A stretch of 64,000 bases of DNA, from positions 2,144,657 through 2,208,656 of the forward strand of contig NZ_CP046883.1 in NCBI RefSeq assembly GCF_014262665.1, read 5' to 3'. Within the stretch, counting starts at the first letter, position 1, and each line of letters starts with the position of its first letter. The translations under genes were made by a program, and so were the position numbers. Source of the stretch: Corynebacterium anserum. GTDB lineage: Bacteria > Actinomycetota > Actinomycetes > Mycobacteriales > Mycobacteriaceae. Shown here in pieces: positions 27,406-39,420 of the stretch. The notes beneath the pieces are model-generated. The model was not told where the DNA came from and ran no database searches. It saw only the letters and a program-made list of their open reading frames with translations.

Positions 27406-27489
27406 GTGTGAACTCTTTCGTCTTAATTAGTGAAAACGTGGTGTTACTTGGTGTGGTTCTAGCACATACCGGTTTTCGCAGGAATCTAA

Positions 27490-27777
27490 TTACTGATCCT
27501 TGCGTAGCACCTTGGTGCGCATGATGGTGTCGTTGATGTTGAGAACGCGGTCAAGCTCCTGCACAGTACCTGGCTCGCAGGTCAGGTCGAGAACAACGTA
27601 AATGCCCTCGTCCTTCTTCTGGATTGGGTACTCGAGGCGACGCTTGCCCCAGACGTCGACCTTTTCCACCTTACCGTTTTCCTTGCGGACAATGTCCAAG
27701 AACTTGTCCAGCGACGGGGTAACGGTGCGCTCATCCTGGGAAGGGTCGATGATGATCATCATCTCGTATTGACGCAC
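27490..27777 (-). CDS. rpsF: 30S ribosomal protein S6
   Basis: This is ribosomal protein bS6 (95 aa). Its sequence from MRQYEMMIIIDPSQDERTV to VLNINDTIMRTKVLRK covers the whole family. The frame opens at GTG 27789 with an ATG at 27786, but those sit on top of the ribosome-binding site AGGAGG. The GTG at 27777 lies 11 bases after it and gives the family's MRQYE start, so it is the better choice. It is the first gene of the rpsF-ssb-rplI operon. Confidence 0.95.
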   Translation of the reverse strand: MRQYEMMIIIDPSQDERTVTPSLDKFLDIVRKENGKVEKVDVWGKRRLEYPIQKKDEGIYVVLDLTCEPGTVQELDRVLNINDTIMRTKVLRKDQ

Positions 27778-27818
27778 GGACCTCATCACCTCCTATGGTC
27801 TAGAAATCTAATATCGGC

Positions 27819-27836
27819 CATGCCTCTTTAGGCATG
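27819..27836 (-). promoter_or_regulatory. Leader hairpin upstream of rpsF
   Basis: CATGCCT and AGGCATG form a perfect 7-base-pair hairpin with a 4-base loop, about 25 bases upstream of the rpsF ribosome-binding site. In many bacteria S6 (with S18) represses its own mRNA through a leader structure, so this is a candidate. The known motif was not matched in detail. Confidence 0.4.
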
Positions 27837-27947
27837 ACAGGAGGGTCGTTGCGTCAGCAACCACTCCAGCCTACAGGTAGAGGCCACTTTTACCTAATGA
27901 GTAGGAAAGTCGTATACAGCCATCGGTACCACACCTTCGGTAGCGCG

Positions 27948-28045
27948 CAAGTGGCGTCATTATCGGTGCCATGGGTGTGCCATGAGAGTCACGCCGTTAT
28001 CGGTAACCGGCGAGTAACGCCATTATCTGTGCCTCGAGAGTAACC
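27948..28045. repeat. Three degenerate direct repeats upstream of the rpsF operon
   Basis: Variants of GTGGCGTCATTATCGGTGCC recur three times with a spacing of about 30-36 bases (AGTGGCGTCATTATCGGTGC, AGTCACGCCGTTATCGGTAA, AGTAACGCCATTATCTGTGC). They fill the gap between the 62-residue membrane-protein gene and the rpsF leader. Function is unknown; repeated regulator sites or a decayed tandem duplication are possible. Confidence 0.55.
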
Positions 28046-28070
28046 ACGAAGATTCCGCAGCTTGCAGAAC

Positions 28071-28259
28071 TTAGGAACCGCCAGTAGCCACGAAAACAGC
28101 CAAGCTCACTGGAATAACAGTCAAAAATACGATGGCGATACCAAAAAGGCTCCAGACCACCGACTTCGGCTTCTTATACATGAACGTGGCAAAAGAAGCA
28201 CCGAAGAAAACAAAGCCAGTTAACACGCTAGCCATCGTAAACACAATTGTGGGGGACAT
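28071..28259 (-). CDS. Small two-helix membrane protein, unknown function
   Basis: This 62-residue protein is almost wholly hydrophobic: helices at about 3-24 and 36-58 are joined by the basic loop YKKPKS. The frame opens at GTG 28277, but that GTG is part of the sequence GTGAGGAAG, which acts as ribosome-binding site for the ATG at 28259. It follows the mannosyltransferase-like gene by 30 bases and probably shares its transcript. No family was recognised. Confidence 0.75.
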   Translation of the reverse strand: MSPTIVFTMASVLTGFVFFGASFATFMYKKPKSVVWSLFGIAIVFLTVIPVSLAVFVATGGS

Positions 28260-28289
28260 AGCCTCATTCTTCCTCACAGACTTGCCAAA

Positions 28290-29759
28290 TTAACAACGCA
28301 ATGGACCAGCCAATGGGTCTCGTCCCTCATGCGCTGCACGTACAGCATCCCAGCTGTGGCCATACATCTGACGGACAATAATCACTGCCATAGCTACCAG
28401 CAGCCCCAGCCGCACTAGGGTAAACAAATCAACCACCCAATACGGCGCCGCTTCATTTTCCGGCAGAAACTGCCACATGCGTAGATACCAATACACAGCC
28501 TCCACACCAGCCCAGCATAGGGCTAAACGCCAGCGGGGGAGTGCCAGCACAATCAGAGGTACCAACCACAAAGAGTATTGCGGGCTCCATACTTTGTTCG
28601 TGATCATAAACGCGAGTACCGCGAGAAAAGCCACCTCAGCCACGCGTGGCTGCCACGGTGCACGAAGCACCGCATAAGTAAGCGCACCCAACAAGGTAAC
28701 CAGCAACCCCAAAGTGATGAGGTTGAACACTTCCACGCCTTGCACCACGTGACCAGGGGAATTGCCGTCCCAACCGTCTTGACCACTAATGTGGGCTAGC
28801 ACCGCGTAGATGGTGGAACCTTCCCAGCCTCGAGAAGAGTTAAGCCGGAAAAACTCCGACCACGCCCGCGGGTACATGACATACAGCGGTAGGTTTAACG
28901 CAACCCATGTCGCGACTGTGCTGCCAAGCAGCGTGGCGAGAGTTTTCCACGCTCGAGCGCGCAGACACAGTAGAACGAGCGCCGTAACAATGAAGATCGG
29001 CCAGAGTTTTGCCGCGATACCAACACCGGCCATCACACCTGCTAGCATCGGCTTGTTCTTCGCCCACAACGAGAACGCGGCTAGCGCGAAAAAAATAGAC
29101 AACGCATCATAATTGGTAAATGCGTGGACGATAACAAGGGGAGAGGCTGCCATCAGCACTGTATCCCACGTCCGATTACCCGCCAGCCTTGCCACAATCG
29201 CGCAGCTCGCCATCCAGAACACAGCCAGAAAGACCGCTGTCACCCCAAAGTTCACACTTGCGGAACTGGCTACTGGTAAAGACAGCGTTGACCACACAGT
29301 CTCCACCGGCCGCGTGATCCCCGCCATTAACCACTGGAATAGTCCCGTGACCACCGGGTATTCCAAATAGCGGGTTAGCTCTCCCTCGTGCCAAGAGTAG
29401 GCATAAGGAAACCCACCCTGATCAAACCCTCTGCTGTGATAGAGCACCACGATGTCTGAATAGCAAGCAGAGGTGTATTGGCGTCGTCCTCCCCAATCCG
29501 TGAAAGGAAGGCCCTCTGAAAACCCGGTGCGTAAGCAATTCGCTTTCTGGAGCCATCCGAGGGAAAGGAACACCGCGCTGAGTGCGAGCATTACGCGCAG
29601 TGGGGTCCACCAGTGCTGCTGTCCGATCACTGCATGGCGTCCCGGTGCGCCACCGATAAATTCGGCGAAACCGCGGGCCATAGGTTCGCTCCGAGAGGGC
29701 AATACTCGCTGGGTGTGTGCCATGCTTCCCGACAGTACTACTGAAAACGCACCGAGCAC
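28290..29759 (-). CDS. GT87-type (GT-C fold) membrane mannosyltransferase-like protein
   Basis: This is a polytopic membrane protein (up to 489 aa, about 10-12 helices) of the DUF2029/GT87 group, which use polyprenyl-phospho-mannose on the outer side of the membrane. The first outer loop holds conserved acidic and aromatic residues (YSDIVVLYHSRGFDQGGFPY, then YLEYPVVTG), the GT-C pattern. NYDALSIFFALAAF and NKVWSPQYSLWLVPL are typical later motifs. The mycobacterial equivalent (Rv0051) also follows ponA1. The outermost GTG start is used; ATG 29723 is an alternative. The acceptor is unknown, but envelope glycolipids or lipoglycans are likely. Confidence 0.85.
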   Translation of the reverse strand: MLGAFSVVLSGSMAHTQRVLPSRSEPMARGFAEFIGGAPGRHAVIGQQHWWTPLRVMLALSAVFLSLGWLQKANCLRTGFSEGLPFTDWGGRRQYTSACYSDIVVLYHSRGFDQGGFPYAYSWHEGELTRYLEYPVVTGLFQWLMAGITRPVETVWSTLSLPVASSASVNFGVTAVFLAVFWMASCAIVARLAGNRTWDTVLMAASPLVIVHAFTNYDALSIFFALAAFSLWAKNKPMLAGVMAGVGIAAKLWPIFIVTALVLLCLRARAWKTLATLLGSTVATWVALNLPLYVMYPRAWSEFFRLNSSRGWEGSTIYAVLAHISGQDGWDGNSPGHVVQGVEVFNLITLGLLVTLLGALTYAVLRAPWQPRVAEVAFLAVLAFMITNKVWSPQYSLWLVPLIVLALPRWRLALCWAGVEAVYWYLRMWQFLPENEAAPYWVVDLFTLVRLGLLVAMAVIIVRQMYGHSWDAVRAAHEGRDPLAGPLRC

Positions 29760-29883
29760 TTCAGCCCACGGTTGTGGAGAACTGCTCGGTGCGTTGTCGT
29801 GGTGACTATCGCGATGGACTATCGCACGGGCGCGCGGCCTATTGTCCCTTTAACCCTCGACGCCACGTGTCATCCGTCCCAAT

Positions 29884-32232
29884 TTATCCGAGAATATTGC
29901 CGATGATTTCACCTAAACCTGGAGGCGGAGGGGAATTTGGTGGCGCACCATTACCTGGCGCTGGGGCCGATGGCGCTTTCTGTCCCGGTGGGGAGTTCTG
30001 ACCAGGGGCAGTGGTTCCGGTTCCGCCGGCTCCGTTATTGGCATTTCCGCCTCCTGTGGATGGCGACTGTTGTACCGGCGCAGGTGCTTGATATCCGCTT
30101 TGCCCTGAACTCTGATAGCTGCTGGATGTATCAGCGGAGCCGGCGAAGTACTCCACATCTTGTCCCTCGAGCGCACGATCCATGACATTCTTCCAGATGG
30201 TGGCTGGCAAGCCAGAGCCATACATCTGGCCACCCCACTGGTTGGATACTGCTGCGCCATCGGCTGCACCAATCCATACCGCAGTGGCTAGCTGTGGGGT
30301 GGCGCCAATCATCCAAGCGTCTTTGTTCTTGCCTGTATCGCCCAACTGAGCTGTACCGGTCTTGGCTGCGGATGGACGTCCGCCAGCCAAACTATTTCCA
30401 TTGGAGTACGCAGCGATTGGCTCCATCGCGGTAATCACATTATCCGCCACATCCTTGGAGATAACCTGGTCACCTTGAGGATTAGTGTTGTCCAGCAGTA
30501 CCTCACCATCCAAGGTCTCGACCTTCTGCACAAAGTGCGGACGGTGGTATACACCCTCGTTGGCCAAAGTAGCGAGCACAGATGCCATGTCCAGTGGGGA
30601 CGATTGATATTGTCCCAGCGTAATGCCCTCGAACGGAGCCTTACCGTTCTCAGTCAACGTCTTGCCGATACCTGGCAATTCCTCAGCTACGCCCAGACGA
30701 TGCGCCATATCTGCGACATCTTGCGCACCGCCCTTAAGCTTGCGGGTCAGCCTAATGAATGACGTGTTAAGGGACATCTTCAATGCCTGGCTGATGGCAC
30801 ACGTACCACACGACTCGTTACCCACATTTTGCACAAGAGTGTCACCGGTGGTCACGGGGGAGGAGTCGAACAGATCATAAATGCTCCCGCCCTGATCCAA
30901 GTAGGCGGCCAGGGCAATGATCTTGAAGGTTGAGCCCGTTTGCAGGCCTGCGCCTGCCCAGTCGAATCCAACGGGGTCATCCCCGCCGTACCACGCCCTA
31001 ATAGACCCCGTCTTCGGATCCACAGAGACAACCGCCCCTAGCAAGTTATCCTGGTATCCCTGCTTCTGCGTGTGGTACTCATCCACCGCAGCTTCCTGAA
31101 CCTTCGGATCAATGGTGGTGGTGATGCGCAAACCGCCAGTGTTCACCTGGTCCTCGGTGATACCTGCAGCTTCTAGCTCAGAGATCACCCTGGACTTAAT
31201 CAAGCCGTTAGTGCCTTCAGCAAAAGAGGTGTTGGTTGTGGTGGCTGGATCCTTAACCTCCGGGTACACCGCGGCAATTCGCTCATCACGAGAGATCGCA
31301 CCAATATCCTGCATACCGTCCATCACGTACTTCCAGCGGCTCTCCGCTGCTTCGCGGTTAGTCCACGGATCAAGCCTGGATGGTGCTTGAATAGAGGCAG
31401 CCAGCACCGCACCTTCTTCGGCGGTGAGATCCTTCACATTCTTGTCGAAGTAAGCGTGCGCAGCCGAAGAAATTCCGTACGCATTGCGTCCGAAATAGAT
31501 CGTGTTCAGATAGGCCTCAAGAATCTCATCCTTAGACCATTCGCGAGCCATCTTGGCTGAGATTACAAGCTCTTTAGCCTTGCGCATCACAGAATATTCG
31601 TCGCCGACCAGAGCATTCTTCACGTACTGCTGGGTGATGGTCGAGCCACCACCAGCTCCCGAACGTCCCAGCAACTGCCCCAACGCTGCACGACCGAAGC
31701 CCGTGATGGAAAAGCCTGGGTTGTTGTAGTAGTCACGGTCTTCGGCGGCCAGAACAGCGTCCCTGACGACCTCTGGAATCTCATTGAGGCTAACGTTCTG
31801 GCGGTTACCTTCTGGTGGCACGATGCGTGCGAGTTCTTTCTTGTTATCGCTCGCCATGATGTAGGAAATCTGGTTGTTGACCAGCTCCTCCGGTTCCGGC
31901 ACTTTGGTGACGGAATAAGCGGCGAAGAACGCAACGATCGGAAGAATAATCGCGATAGCTAGTAGAGCAGCACAACCCGCCAAAATCTGGCGACGGAAAC
32001 TACTGTCCTTCCAACGCTCGGTTTTACGAATACGAGCCGTGATATTGCCTGAGGAGGCCGAACGGTTTTTATTCGCCTTATTCTTGCTCGCACCGCCCAC
32101 ACCGGCTGCGCGATTCTTTACACCTGAGCTGCCGGAACGAGAGTTATTAGTCCCTGGGGACGGACGACCGCCGCGAGCAGACGGCTGCTGACGGTTCGGG
32201 CGCTTTCTCGGTGGCTTATTGTCTGGTGACAA
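29884..32232 (-). CDS. ponA: Bifunctional penicillin-binding protein PonA1 (class A PBP)
   Basis: This enzyme polymerises and cross-links peptidoglycan (782 aa). A basic, Ser/Asn-rich cytosolic tail (1-80) precedes one membrane helix (about 82-106). The glycosyltransferase domain has AAEDRDYYNN with the catalytic Glu (about 164) and GGSTITQQYVKN (195-206). The transpeptidase domain has the nucleophile motif STFK (434-437), SLN (487-489) and KTG (624-626). A Pro/Gly/Ser/Gln-rich tail follows residue 700. It sits between the DUF5318 gene (33 bases upstream) and the GT87-type gene. Confidence 0.97.
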   Translation of the reverse strand: MSPDNKPPRKRPNRQQPSARGGRPSPGTNNSRSGSSGVKNRAAGVGGASKNKANKNRSASSGNITARIRKTERWKDSSFRRQILAGCAALLAIAIILPIVAFFAAYSVTKVPEPEELVNNQISYIMASDNKKELARIVPPEGNRQNVSLNEIPEVVRDAVLAAEDRDYYNNPGFSITGFGRAALGQLLGRSGAGGGSTITQQYVKNALVGDEYSVMRKAKELVISAKMAREWSKDEILEAYLNTIYFGRNAYGISSAAHAYFDKNVKDLTAEEGAVLAASIQAPSRLDPWTNREAAESRWKYVMDGMQDIGAISRDERIAAVYPEVKDPATTTNTSFAEGTNGLIKSRVISELEAAGITEDQVNTGGLRITTTIDPKVQEAAVDEYHTQKQGYQDNLLGAVVSVDPKTGSIRAWYGGDDPVGFDWAGAGLQTGSTFKIIALAAYLDQGGSIYDLFDSSPVTTGDTLVQNVGNESCGTCAISQALKMSLNTSFIRLTRKLKGGAQDVADMAHRLGVAEELPGIGKTLTENGKAPFEGITLGQYQSSPLDMASVLATLANEGVYHRPHFVQKVETLDGEVLLDNTNPQGDQVISKDVADNVITAMEPIAAYSNGNSLAGGRPSAAKTGTAQLGDTGKNKDAWMIGATPQLATAVWIGAADGAAVSNQWGGQMYGSGLPATIWKNVMDRALEGQDVEYFAGSADTSSSYQSSGQSGYQAPAPVQQSPSTGGGNANNGAGGTGTTAPGQNSPPGQKAPSAPAPGNGAPPNSPPPPGLGEIIGNILG

Positions 32233-32265
32233 CGGATGTTCTCCAGTTTTCGAGTTCTAGGACAA

Positions 32266-32667
32266 CTAACCGGCAATGAAATCCTCATACCGGATTAGAA
32301 AGTTCCACTTGCAACGCAAGCAGACCTCGACAGTGTGTATTGACAACTCTCCCGGCCGACCATCTGCATGATCGGCAGAAAAGTCCTCCAATACTTTCTG
32401 TATCTCCCTTACATTACGCGCAGTACCTGACTTTTCACCTAACCAAATGCTGTGTATCCACCGTGTCAATCTCAAGGTTCGGTGATGACAAACCGGACAC
32501 GGCCGTTCCTCAGGCTCACCCAACACTTCGGCAGAACCGATTAGGGGAGGGGTGGCGTCGCAAACAGAAGATAGAGTAACCTCCCGACCTCGTACTTTAG
32601 CGAGCAAACGGGCTCGGTCGAGCTCGCGGTTAGTGACGCGATGCGATAACGACGCGGAAGTACTCAT
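32266..32667 (-). CDS. DUF5318 zinc-ribbon-like protein
   Basis: This 133-residue actinobacterial protein has two CxxC knuckles, CPVC near residue 65 and CLRC near 117, which suggest a single structural zinc site. The stretch SGTARNVREIQKVLEDFSADHADGR fits the conserved core of DUF5318 (Rv0049 group). The ATG at 32667, with AGGATG upstream, gives a better start than 32685. It is the first gene of the ponA operon. Function is unknown; its constant place before ponA hints at envelope or regulatory work. Confidence 0.8.
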   Translation of the reverse strand: MSTSASLSHRVTNRELDRARLLAKVRGREVTLSSVCDATPPLIGSAEVLGEPEERPCPVCHHRTLRLTRWIHSIWLGEKSGTARNVREIQKVLEDFSADHADGRPGELSIHTVEVCLRCKWNFLIRYEDFIAG

Positions 32668-32790
32668 GCGCCACATCCTAACCATCAGTCACAAAATTTC
32701 AGAGACGAGTATGCCACGCACCCCGAAAGAAACCAGCCGCCCAGCGGTCTTGAGAGAACGTCGGGCACCCGCCCGGCCCGCGTTCCTCAA

Positions 32791-32832
32791 ACTTGATCGG
32801 TTCACTACAGACACTTGATCGATTAACAGCAC
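32791..32832 (+). promoter_or_regulatory. Direct repeats / palindrome upstream of ino1
   Basis: ACTTGATCG occurs at 32791-32799 and 32813-32821, 22 bases apart (two helical turns). The second copy is part of the near-palindrome TTGATCGATTAA with a central CG, the shape of LacI-family operators. It lies about 50-85 bases before ino1. In C. glutamicum ino1 is controlled by a LacI-type inositol-responsive regulator, so this is a plausible site. The match to its motif has not been tested. Confidence 0.5.
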
Positions 32833-32877
32833 ATCCAGTTATAACAATCGTCGAACACGCGCATAGTTTGGGATTTT

Positions 32878-33969
32878 ATGAGTGAAAACACCGTGAAACT
32901 TGCCATCGTTGGCCTGGGCAACTGCGCCACCTCCCTCATTCAGGGACTGACCTACTACGCAGATGCCAAAGATGGAGATGACATCCCAGGCCTCATGCAT
33001 GCAAAATTTGGACCCTACCTGGTAGGCGACGTTCGCATCGTCGCAGCATTCGACGTCGACGCAGACAAGGTCGGCAAAGACGTCTCCGAAGCCACCGAAT
33101 CCGGCCGCAACTGCACCATCAAAATCGCTGATGTTCCAGAGCTCGGCGTAAAAGTTCAACGCGGACACACCTACGATGGCCTCGGCCGCCACTATCAGGA
33201 AAGCATCGAGGAATCCTCCGAGCCACCGGTAGATGTCGTCGCTGCACTGAAAGAATCCGGTGCCGACGTCCTCGTCAGCTACCTGCCAGTCGGTTCCGAA
33301 GAAGCCGACAAATTCTACGCACAATGCGCCATCGATGCAGGCGTGGCATTTGTCAATGCTCTTCCCGTATTCATTGCCTCTGACCCAGAATGGGCAAAGA
33401 AATTTGAGGACGCCGGTGTTCCAATCGTCGGCGATGATATCAAGTCCCAAGTCGGCGCAACCATCACCCACAGAGTCTTGGCAAAGCTCTTCGAGGACCG
33501 TGGCGTGCGCCTAGAGCGCACCATGCAACTCAATGTCGGCGGCAACATGGACTTCAAGAACATGCTTGACCGCGATCGCCTGGAGTCGAAGAAGATCTCC
33601 AAGACCCAGGCTGTCACATCCAACCTGCAGACCAGCCCATTGGCTGGCAAGGTTCATGACCGGAACGTCCATATCGGCCCTTCCGACTACGTGGAATGGC
33701 TCGATGATCGCAAATGGGCCTACGTACGCCTGGAAGGCTCCGCTTTTGGTGAAGTACCTCTGAACCTGGAATACAAACTCGAGGTATGGGATTCTCCAAA
33801 TTCTGCGGGCATCATTATCGACGCAGTTCGTGCCGCAAAAATAGCCAAAGATCGAGGTATCGGCGGTCCGATCATCCCTGCCTCTTCCTACCTCATGAAG
33901 TCCCCACCGGTACAACTGCCAGACGATGTAGCTCGCGCGCAGCTAGAAGAGTTCATTCGCGGCGCGTAA
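32878..33969 (+). CDS. ino1: Inositol-3-phosphate synthase
   Basis: This NAD-dependent enzyme (363 aa) converts glucose 6-phosphate to inositol phosphate, the entry to phosphatidylinositol, PIM/LAM-type lipids and mycothiol. The NAD-binding motif is [13 protein letters not shown] near residue 11. The actinobacterial-type core has [40 protein letters not shown] and [12 protein letters not shown]. The catalytic lysine region [11 protein letters not shown] follows, with [16 protein letters not shown] and the C-terminal [14 protein letters not shown]. The start lies 7 residues before the glycine motif. It is divergent from the DUF5318-ponA operon. Confidence 0.97.
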   Translation: MSENTVKLAIVGLGNCATSLIQGLTYYADAKDGDDIPGLMHAKFGPYLVGDVRIVAAFDVDADKVGKDVSEATESGRNCTIKIADVPELGVKVQRGHTYDGLGRHYQESIEESSEPPVDVVAALKESGADVLVSYLPVGSEEADKFYAQCAIDAGVAFVNALPVFIASDPEWAKKFEDAGVPIVGDDIKSQVGATITHRVLAKLFEDRGVRLERTMQLNVGGNMDFKNMLDRDRLESKKISKTQAVTSNLQTSPLAGKVHDRNVHIGPSDYVEWLDDRKWAYVRLEGSAFGEVPLNLEYKLEVWDSPNSAGIIIDAVRAAKIAKDRGIGGPIIPASSYLMKSPPVQLPDDVARAQLEEFIRGA

Positions 33970-34320
33970 ACAACTGAGACATGCGTTCCCCGGAATGTTC
34001 CGACAGATGTTCCGAAGAACGCATCCCTCTAACCTCATTCAAATCTCCGGGCGACCTCGCACGCATCCCTCTGACCTTCCCCAGACCGTATGGCAGTCCT
34101 CACACATCCGGGAAATACAGCAGGTGAGCCGCAACATTCTGGGTTGACCGCTGCTGGTAATCCTCCAGCACCCTAGGTACGTCGTGACACACTCACCATT
34201 TGGTTTCCGCAAATTATCTACTTGTTGACCATCAGAGTAGATTTGTTAATCACCTAGGAGGAAATGTTTTTCCTTGGTCAATTATTCAGTGAAACAACTA
34301 TGGTGAGGTAACTTAGAGTC
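33970..34320. promoter_or_regulatory. Spacer between ino1 and marR with hairpin and inverted repeat
   Basis: This is a 351-base gap. An 8-base-pair hairpin (ATGCGTTC/GAACGCAT, arms 33981-33988 and 34017-34024) lies just after ino1 and may end its transcript, although no U-tract follows. Further right, ATCTACT (34216-34222) and AGTAGAT (34236-34242) form an inverted repeat in the AT-rich region before the MarR gene, a possible operator. CATCCCTCT occurs twice in between. No gene was found. Confidence 0.45.
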
Positions 34321-34767
34321 ATGTCTAAGACTCCGCTTGAGATCGCAACTGAGCTGCGCCCCGCACTTTCACGCCTATACCTGCTGTATTTCCGTCAGGC
34401 CGAGGCCTTCTCTATCAGCCAGGCTCAGATGTCCATCATGACCATCCTGGAAGAAAATGGCCCGATGCGTATTAGTCAGATCGCTCAGGCCGAAGCCATT
34501 CGCATGCCGACAGCATCTAACGCCATCAATCAGCTTGAGAACATGGGTCTCGTCACCCGCGTGCGCGATGTTTCTGATCGCCGTGGAGTGCGTGTGGAAC
34601 TCACTGATAAGGGCAAACAAGAACTTGCTGAGATTGGCCAGAGCCGCAACGAAGCCCTGGCTCGTATGCTCGAGCACCTAACTCCAGAGGAGCTGGCGAG
34701 ATCCGAGGAGTTTGCCCCCATGTTTGACACGATTCTCCAGCGCTACACTGAGAGCCAGAACAAGTAA
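34321..34767 (+). CDS. MarR-family regulator (MalR-like)
   Basis: This winged-helix regulator (148 aa) contains SQAQMSIMTILEENGPMRISQIAQAEAIRMPTASNAINQLENMGLVTRVRDVSDRRGVRVELT, a complete MarR DNA-binding domain with the D-x-R-D-R-R wing tip. A long dimerisation helix follows. The neighbouring uspA gene, 27 bases downstream, matches the malR-uspA arrangement described in C. glutamicum, where MalR links stress to envelope remodelling. Orthology is inferred from context. Confidence 0.92.
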   Translation: MSKTPLEIATELRPALSRLYLLYFRQAEAFSISQAQMSIMTILEENGPMRISQIAQAEAIRMPTASNAINQLENMGLVTRVRDVSDRRGVRVELTDKGKQELAEIGQSRNEALARMLEHLTPEELARSEEFAPMFDTILQRYTESQNK

Positions 34768-34793
34768 CTTTCCGGAAGACTGGGGAACGCACC

Positions 34794-35786
34794 GTGAGCA
34801 GCGATAGTTCCGACAAGAAGTCGAAGAAGAAGGACAAGGCCGACGGGCACTTCTCCGCAGCACCACAACGGGAGCTGCGTCCTTTACGTGTTCTCATGAC
34901 GTGGCGTCCGGAGTCCGCCGGTAATGAGACCGCGCAATTCATCGCTTGGCTTTCTCGCACTCAACCACTCATCGTGCGTACCGCGACCGTGATCTCTCGC
35001 GTGTGGTCTGAGCAACCTGGTTCCCGCGAGCACGACGACTACGAAAAATGGCTAGAGAAGGAATCCGCCGCCTGTGCAGCGTCAGCTCAAAAAGCTTTGC
35101 GTGATGCGGGCGTTCCACAGGCCATGCTCGACACTGAGCTGCCTTCTGTTGTGGCCACGGATCACTCTGAAACGTCGGTTCTCATCGAAGCCGCACAAGA
35201 CTTCGGTGCCGACCTCATGCTGTTGGGCTCTCACCCAGCCGCTCCACGTGGACGTTTCCGCATTGGTTCTACTGCCGACGCACTGCTGCACTGCTCACCT
35301 GTAGCCCTTGGCCTGGCTCCTCGGGAACCAAAGCTCTCTAAACGCGGTGTAACCCGTGTGAACTGCTCTTATGTCGATACGGAGCAATCCCACCAGGCAT
35401 TGCGCCACGCTGCCGACCTTGCGGCTCGTTGGAACGTCCCTCTACGCCTAGTAGCCTTCAGCCCGCGCGGCGCCACCATGTACCCAACGGAAGTACCTTT
35501 CACCGAACATTACGACATGATGGTGGAGTGGCGAGAACAAGCCCTGGCCCTGTTGGATCGTGGCAAAGATCGAGCTGTGAGCCGCCACCCTGAGCTCGAT
35601 GTTGAAATAGAGGCCGGTGCTGGCTACGGCTGGTCGGGAGCCATCAATGACATGAAATGGAAGAAGGGCGATTTACTAGTTATGGGGTCTTCTGTGCTTG
35701 GAGACTTTAACCGCGTATTCATCGGACCTTCTACCAATCAAATCCTTCGACACAGCCCAGTGCCTGTTGTCATCAGCCCGGTGTAA
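34794..35786 (+). CDS. Tandem universal stress protein (UspA)
   Basis: This 330-residue protein has two Usp domains. After a Lys/Ser-rich start (SSDKKSKKKDKADG), the first domain (about 28-170) ends with LLGSHPAAPRGRFRIGSTADALLHCSPVALGL, a degenerate ATP-loop G-2x-G-9x-G-(S/T). The second (about 180-330) ends with LLVMGSSVLGDFNRVFIGPSTNQILRHSPVPVVI. It starts with GTG 27 bases after the MarR gene, so it is probably co-transcribed with it. Usp proteins bind ATP or other nucleotides and act in stress survival; the exact role is unknown. Confidence 0.92.
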   Translation: MSSDSSDKKSKKKDKADGHFSAAPQRELRPLRVLMTWRPESAGNETAQFIAWLSRTQPLIVRTATVISRVWSEQPGSREHDDYEKWLEKESAACAASAQKALRDAGVPQAMLDTELPSVVATDHSETSVLIEAAQDFGADLMLLGSHPAAPRGRFRIGSTADALLHCSPVALGLAPREPKLSKRGVTRVNCSYVDTEQSHQALRHAADLAARWNVPLRLVAFSPRGATMYPTEVPFTEHYDMMVEWREQALALLDRGKDRAVSRHPELDVEIEAGAGYGWSGAINDMKWKKGDLLVMGSSVLGDFNRVFIGPSTNQILRHSPVPVVISPV

Positions 35787-35819
35787 TTCCTGGTAAAGAT
35801 AGGTAGTCTCAAAGTCACC

Positions 35820-36299
35820 ATGAGCGACTTTCGTAATCCAGAAGAGCACACGTCGGACACATCGCAATTCGCCTATCGTCCGGTGGGTAGTGAAGATCGT
35901 CCATCACACCGTCCTACCGAACTGGACTACGAGATAGATCCATTGCTGCGCTTAGAGCGCAACAACCGCTCTACACGCCAGGCAATTGTCTTTTTCATCG
36001 GCACGATCGTGCTGACAAGTCTATCGGCCATCCTGATCTGGATTGCATCCTCCATTACGGGCGGGCCTTACTGCGATGCGGACCCGAGCGCTATTCTCTG
36101 CAGCCCCGCTTACCGTGTGGTGTTTATGGTCATCCCACCATTACTCGCACTGGGAGGTCTCTTCGGTGGTGCGTGGATTGCTTATATGAAATGGAAAAAG
36201 CACCAGCGTTGGCGCCCGTGGATCGCTGTGATTTGGTTCATCATGCCCTTCACACTGGCCTGGGTTATCTCCGCTGGTTCGATGCTCATCGGCCACTAA
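35820..36299 (+). CDS. Actinobacterial membrane protein, unknown function
   Basis: This 159-residue protein has a polar N-terminus (about 1-52) and three membrane helices (about 55-80, 101-122 and 135-157). A short outer loop with two cysteines (GPYCDADPSAILCSPAY) may form a disulfide. The basic loop MKWKKHQRWRPW lies inside. It follows uspA by 33 bases on the same strand and may belong to the marR-uspA transcript. No named family was recognised. Confidence 0.75.
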   Translation: MSDFRNPEEHTSDTSQFAYRPVGSEDRPSHRPTELDYEIDPLLRLERNNRSTRQAIVFFIGTIVLTSLSAILIWIASSITGGPYCDADPSAILCSPAYRVVFMVIPPLLALGGLFGGAWIAYMKWKKHQRWRPWIAVIWFIMPFTLAWVISAGSMLIGH

Positions 36300-36337
36300 C
36301 CACGCCTCGCGCACTACCGGAGTAGGCATCACGCCCC

Positions 36338-36363
36338 GCGCCGTCAGCTGACCCGAACGGCGC
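36338..36363. terminator. GC-rich hairpin between the membrane-protein gene and leuS
   Basis: GCGCCGT and ACGGCGC pair across a 12-base loop in the 84-base gap between the convergent genes. There is no U-tract, so it is a possible bidirectional terminator by position only. Confidence 0.4.
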
Positions 36364-36383
36364 ACTCACACCCGAATGGCCGT

Positions 36384-39314
<2,931 letters not shown>

Positions 39315-39420
39315 GCTTGAAAATTGTAGTAGGTAGGTGGTTCAGCCGTGTAACTGCATAGATCACCGAAAACTGACAACCAGGTTGGTGCTCCGAAAAG
39401 GCAGTAATACACTGGTGAGC

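Noticed and set aside
27777..27789. Earlier GTG/ATG starts for rpsF at 27789 and 27786
   Set aside because: They lie within or directly next to the ribosome-binding site, and they add residues not found in S6.
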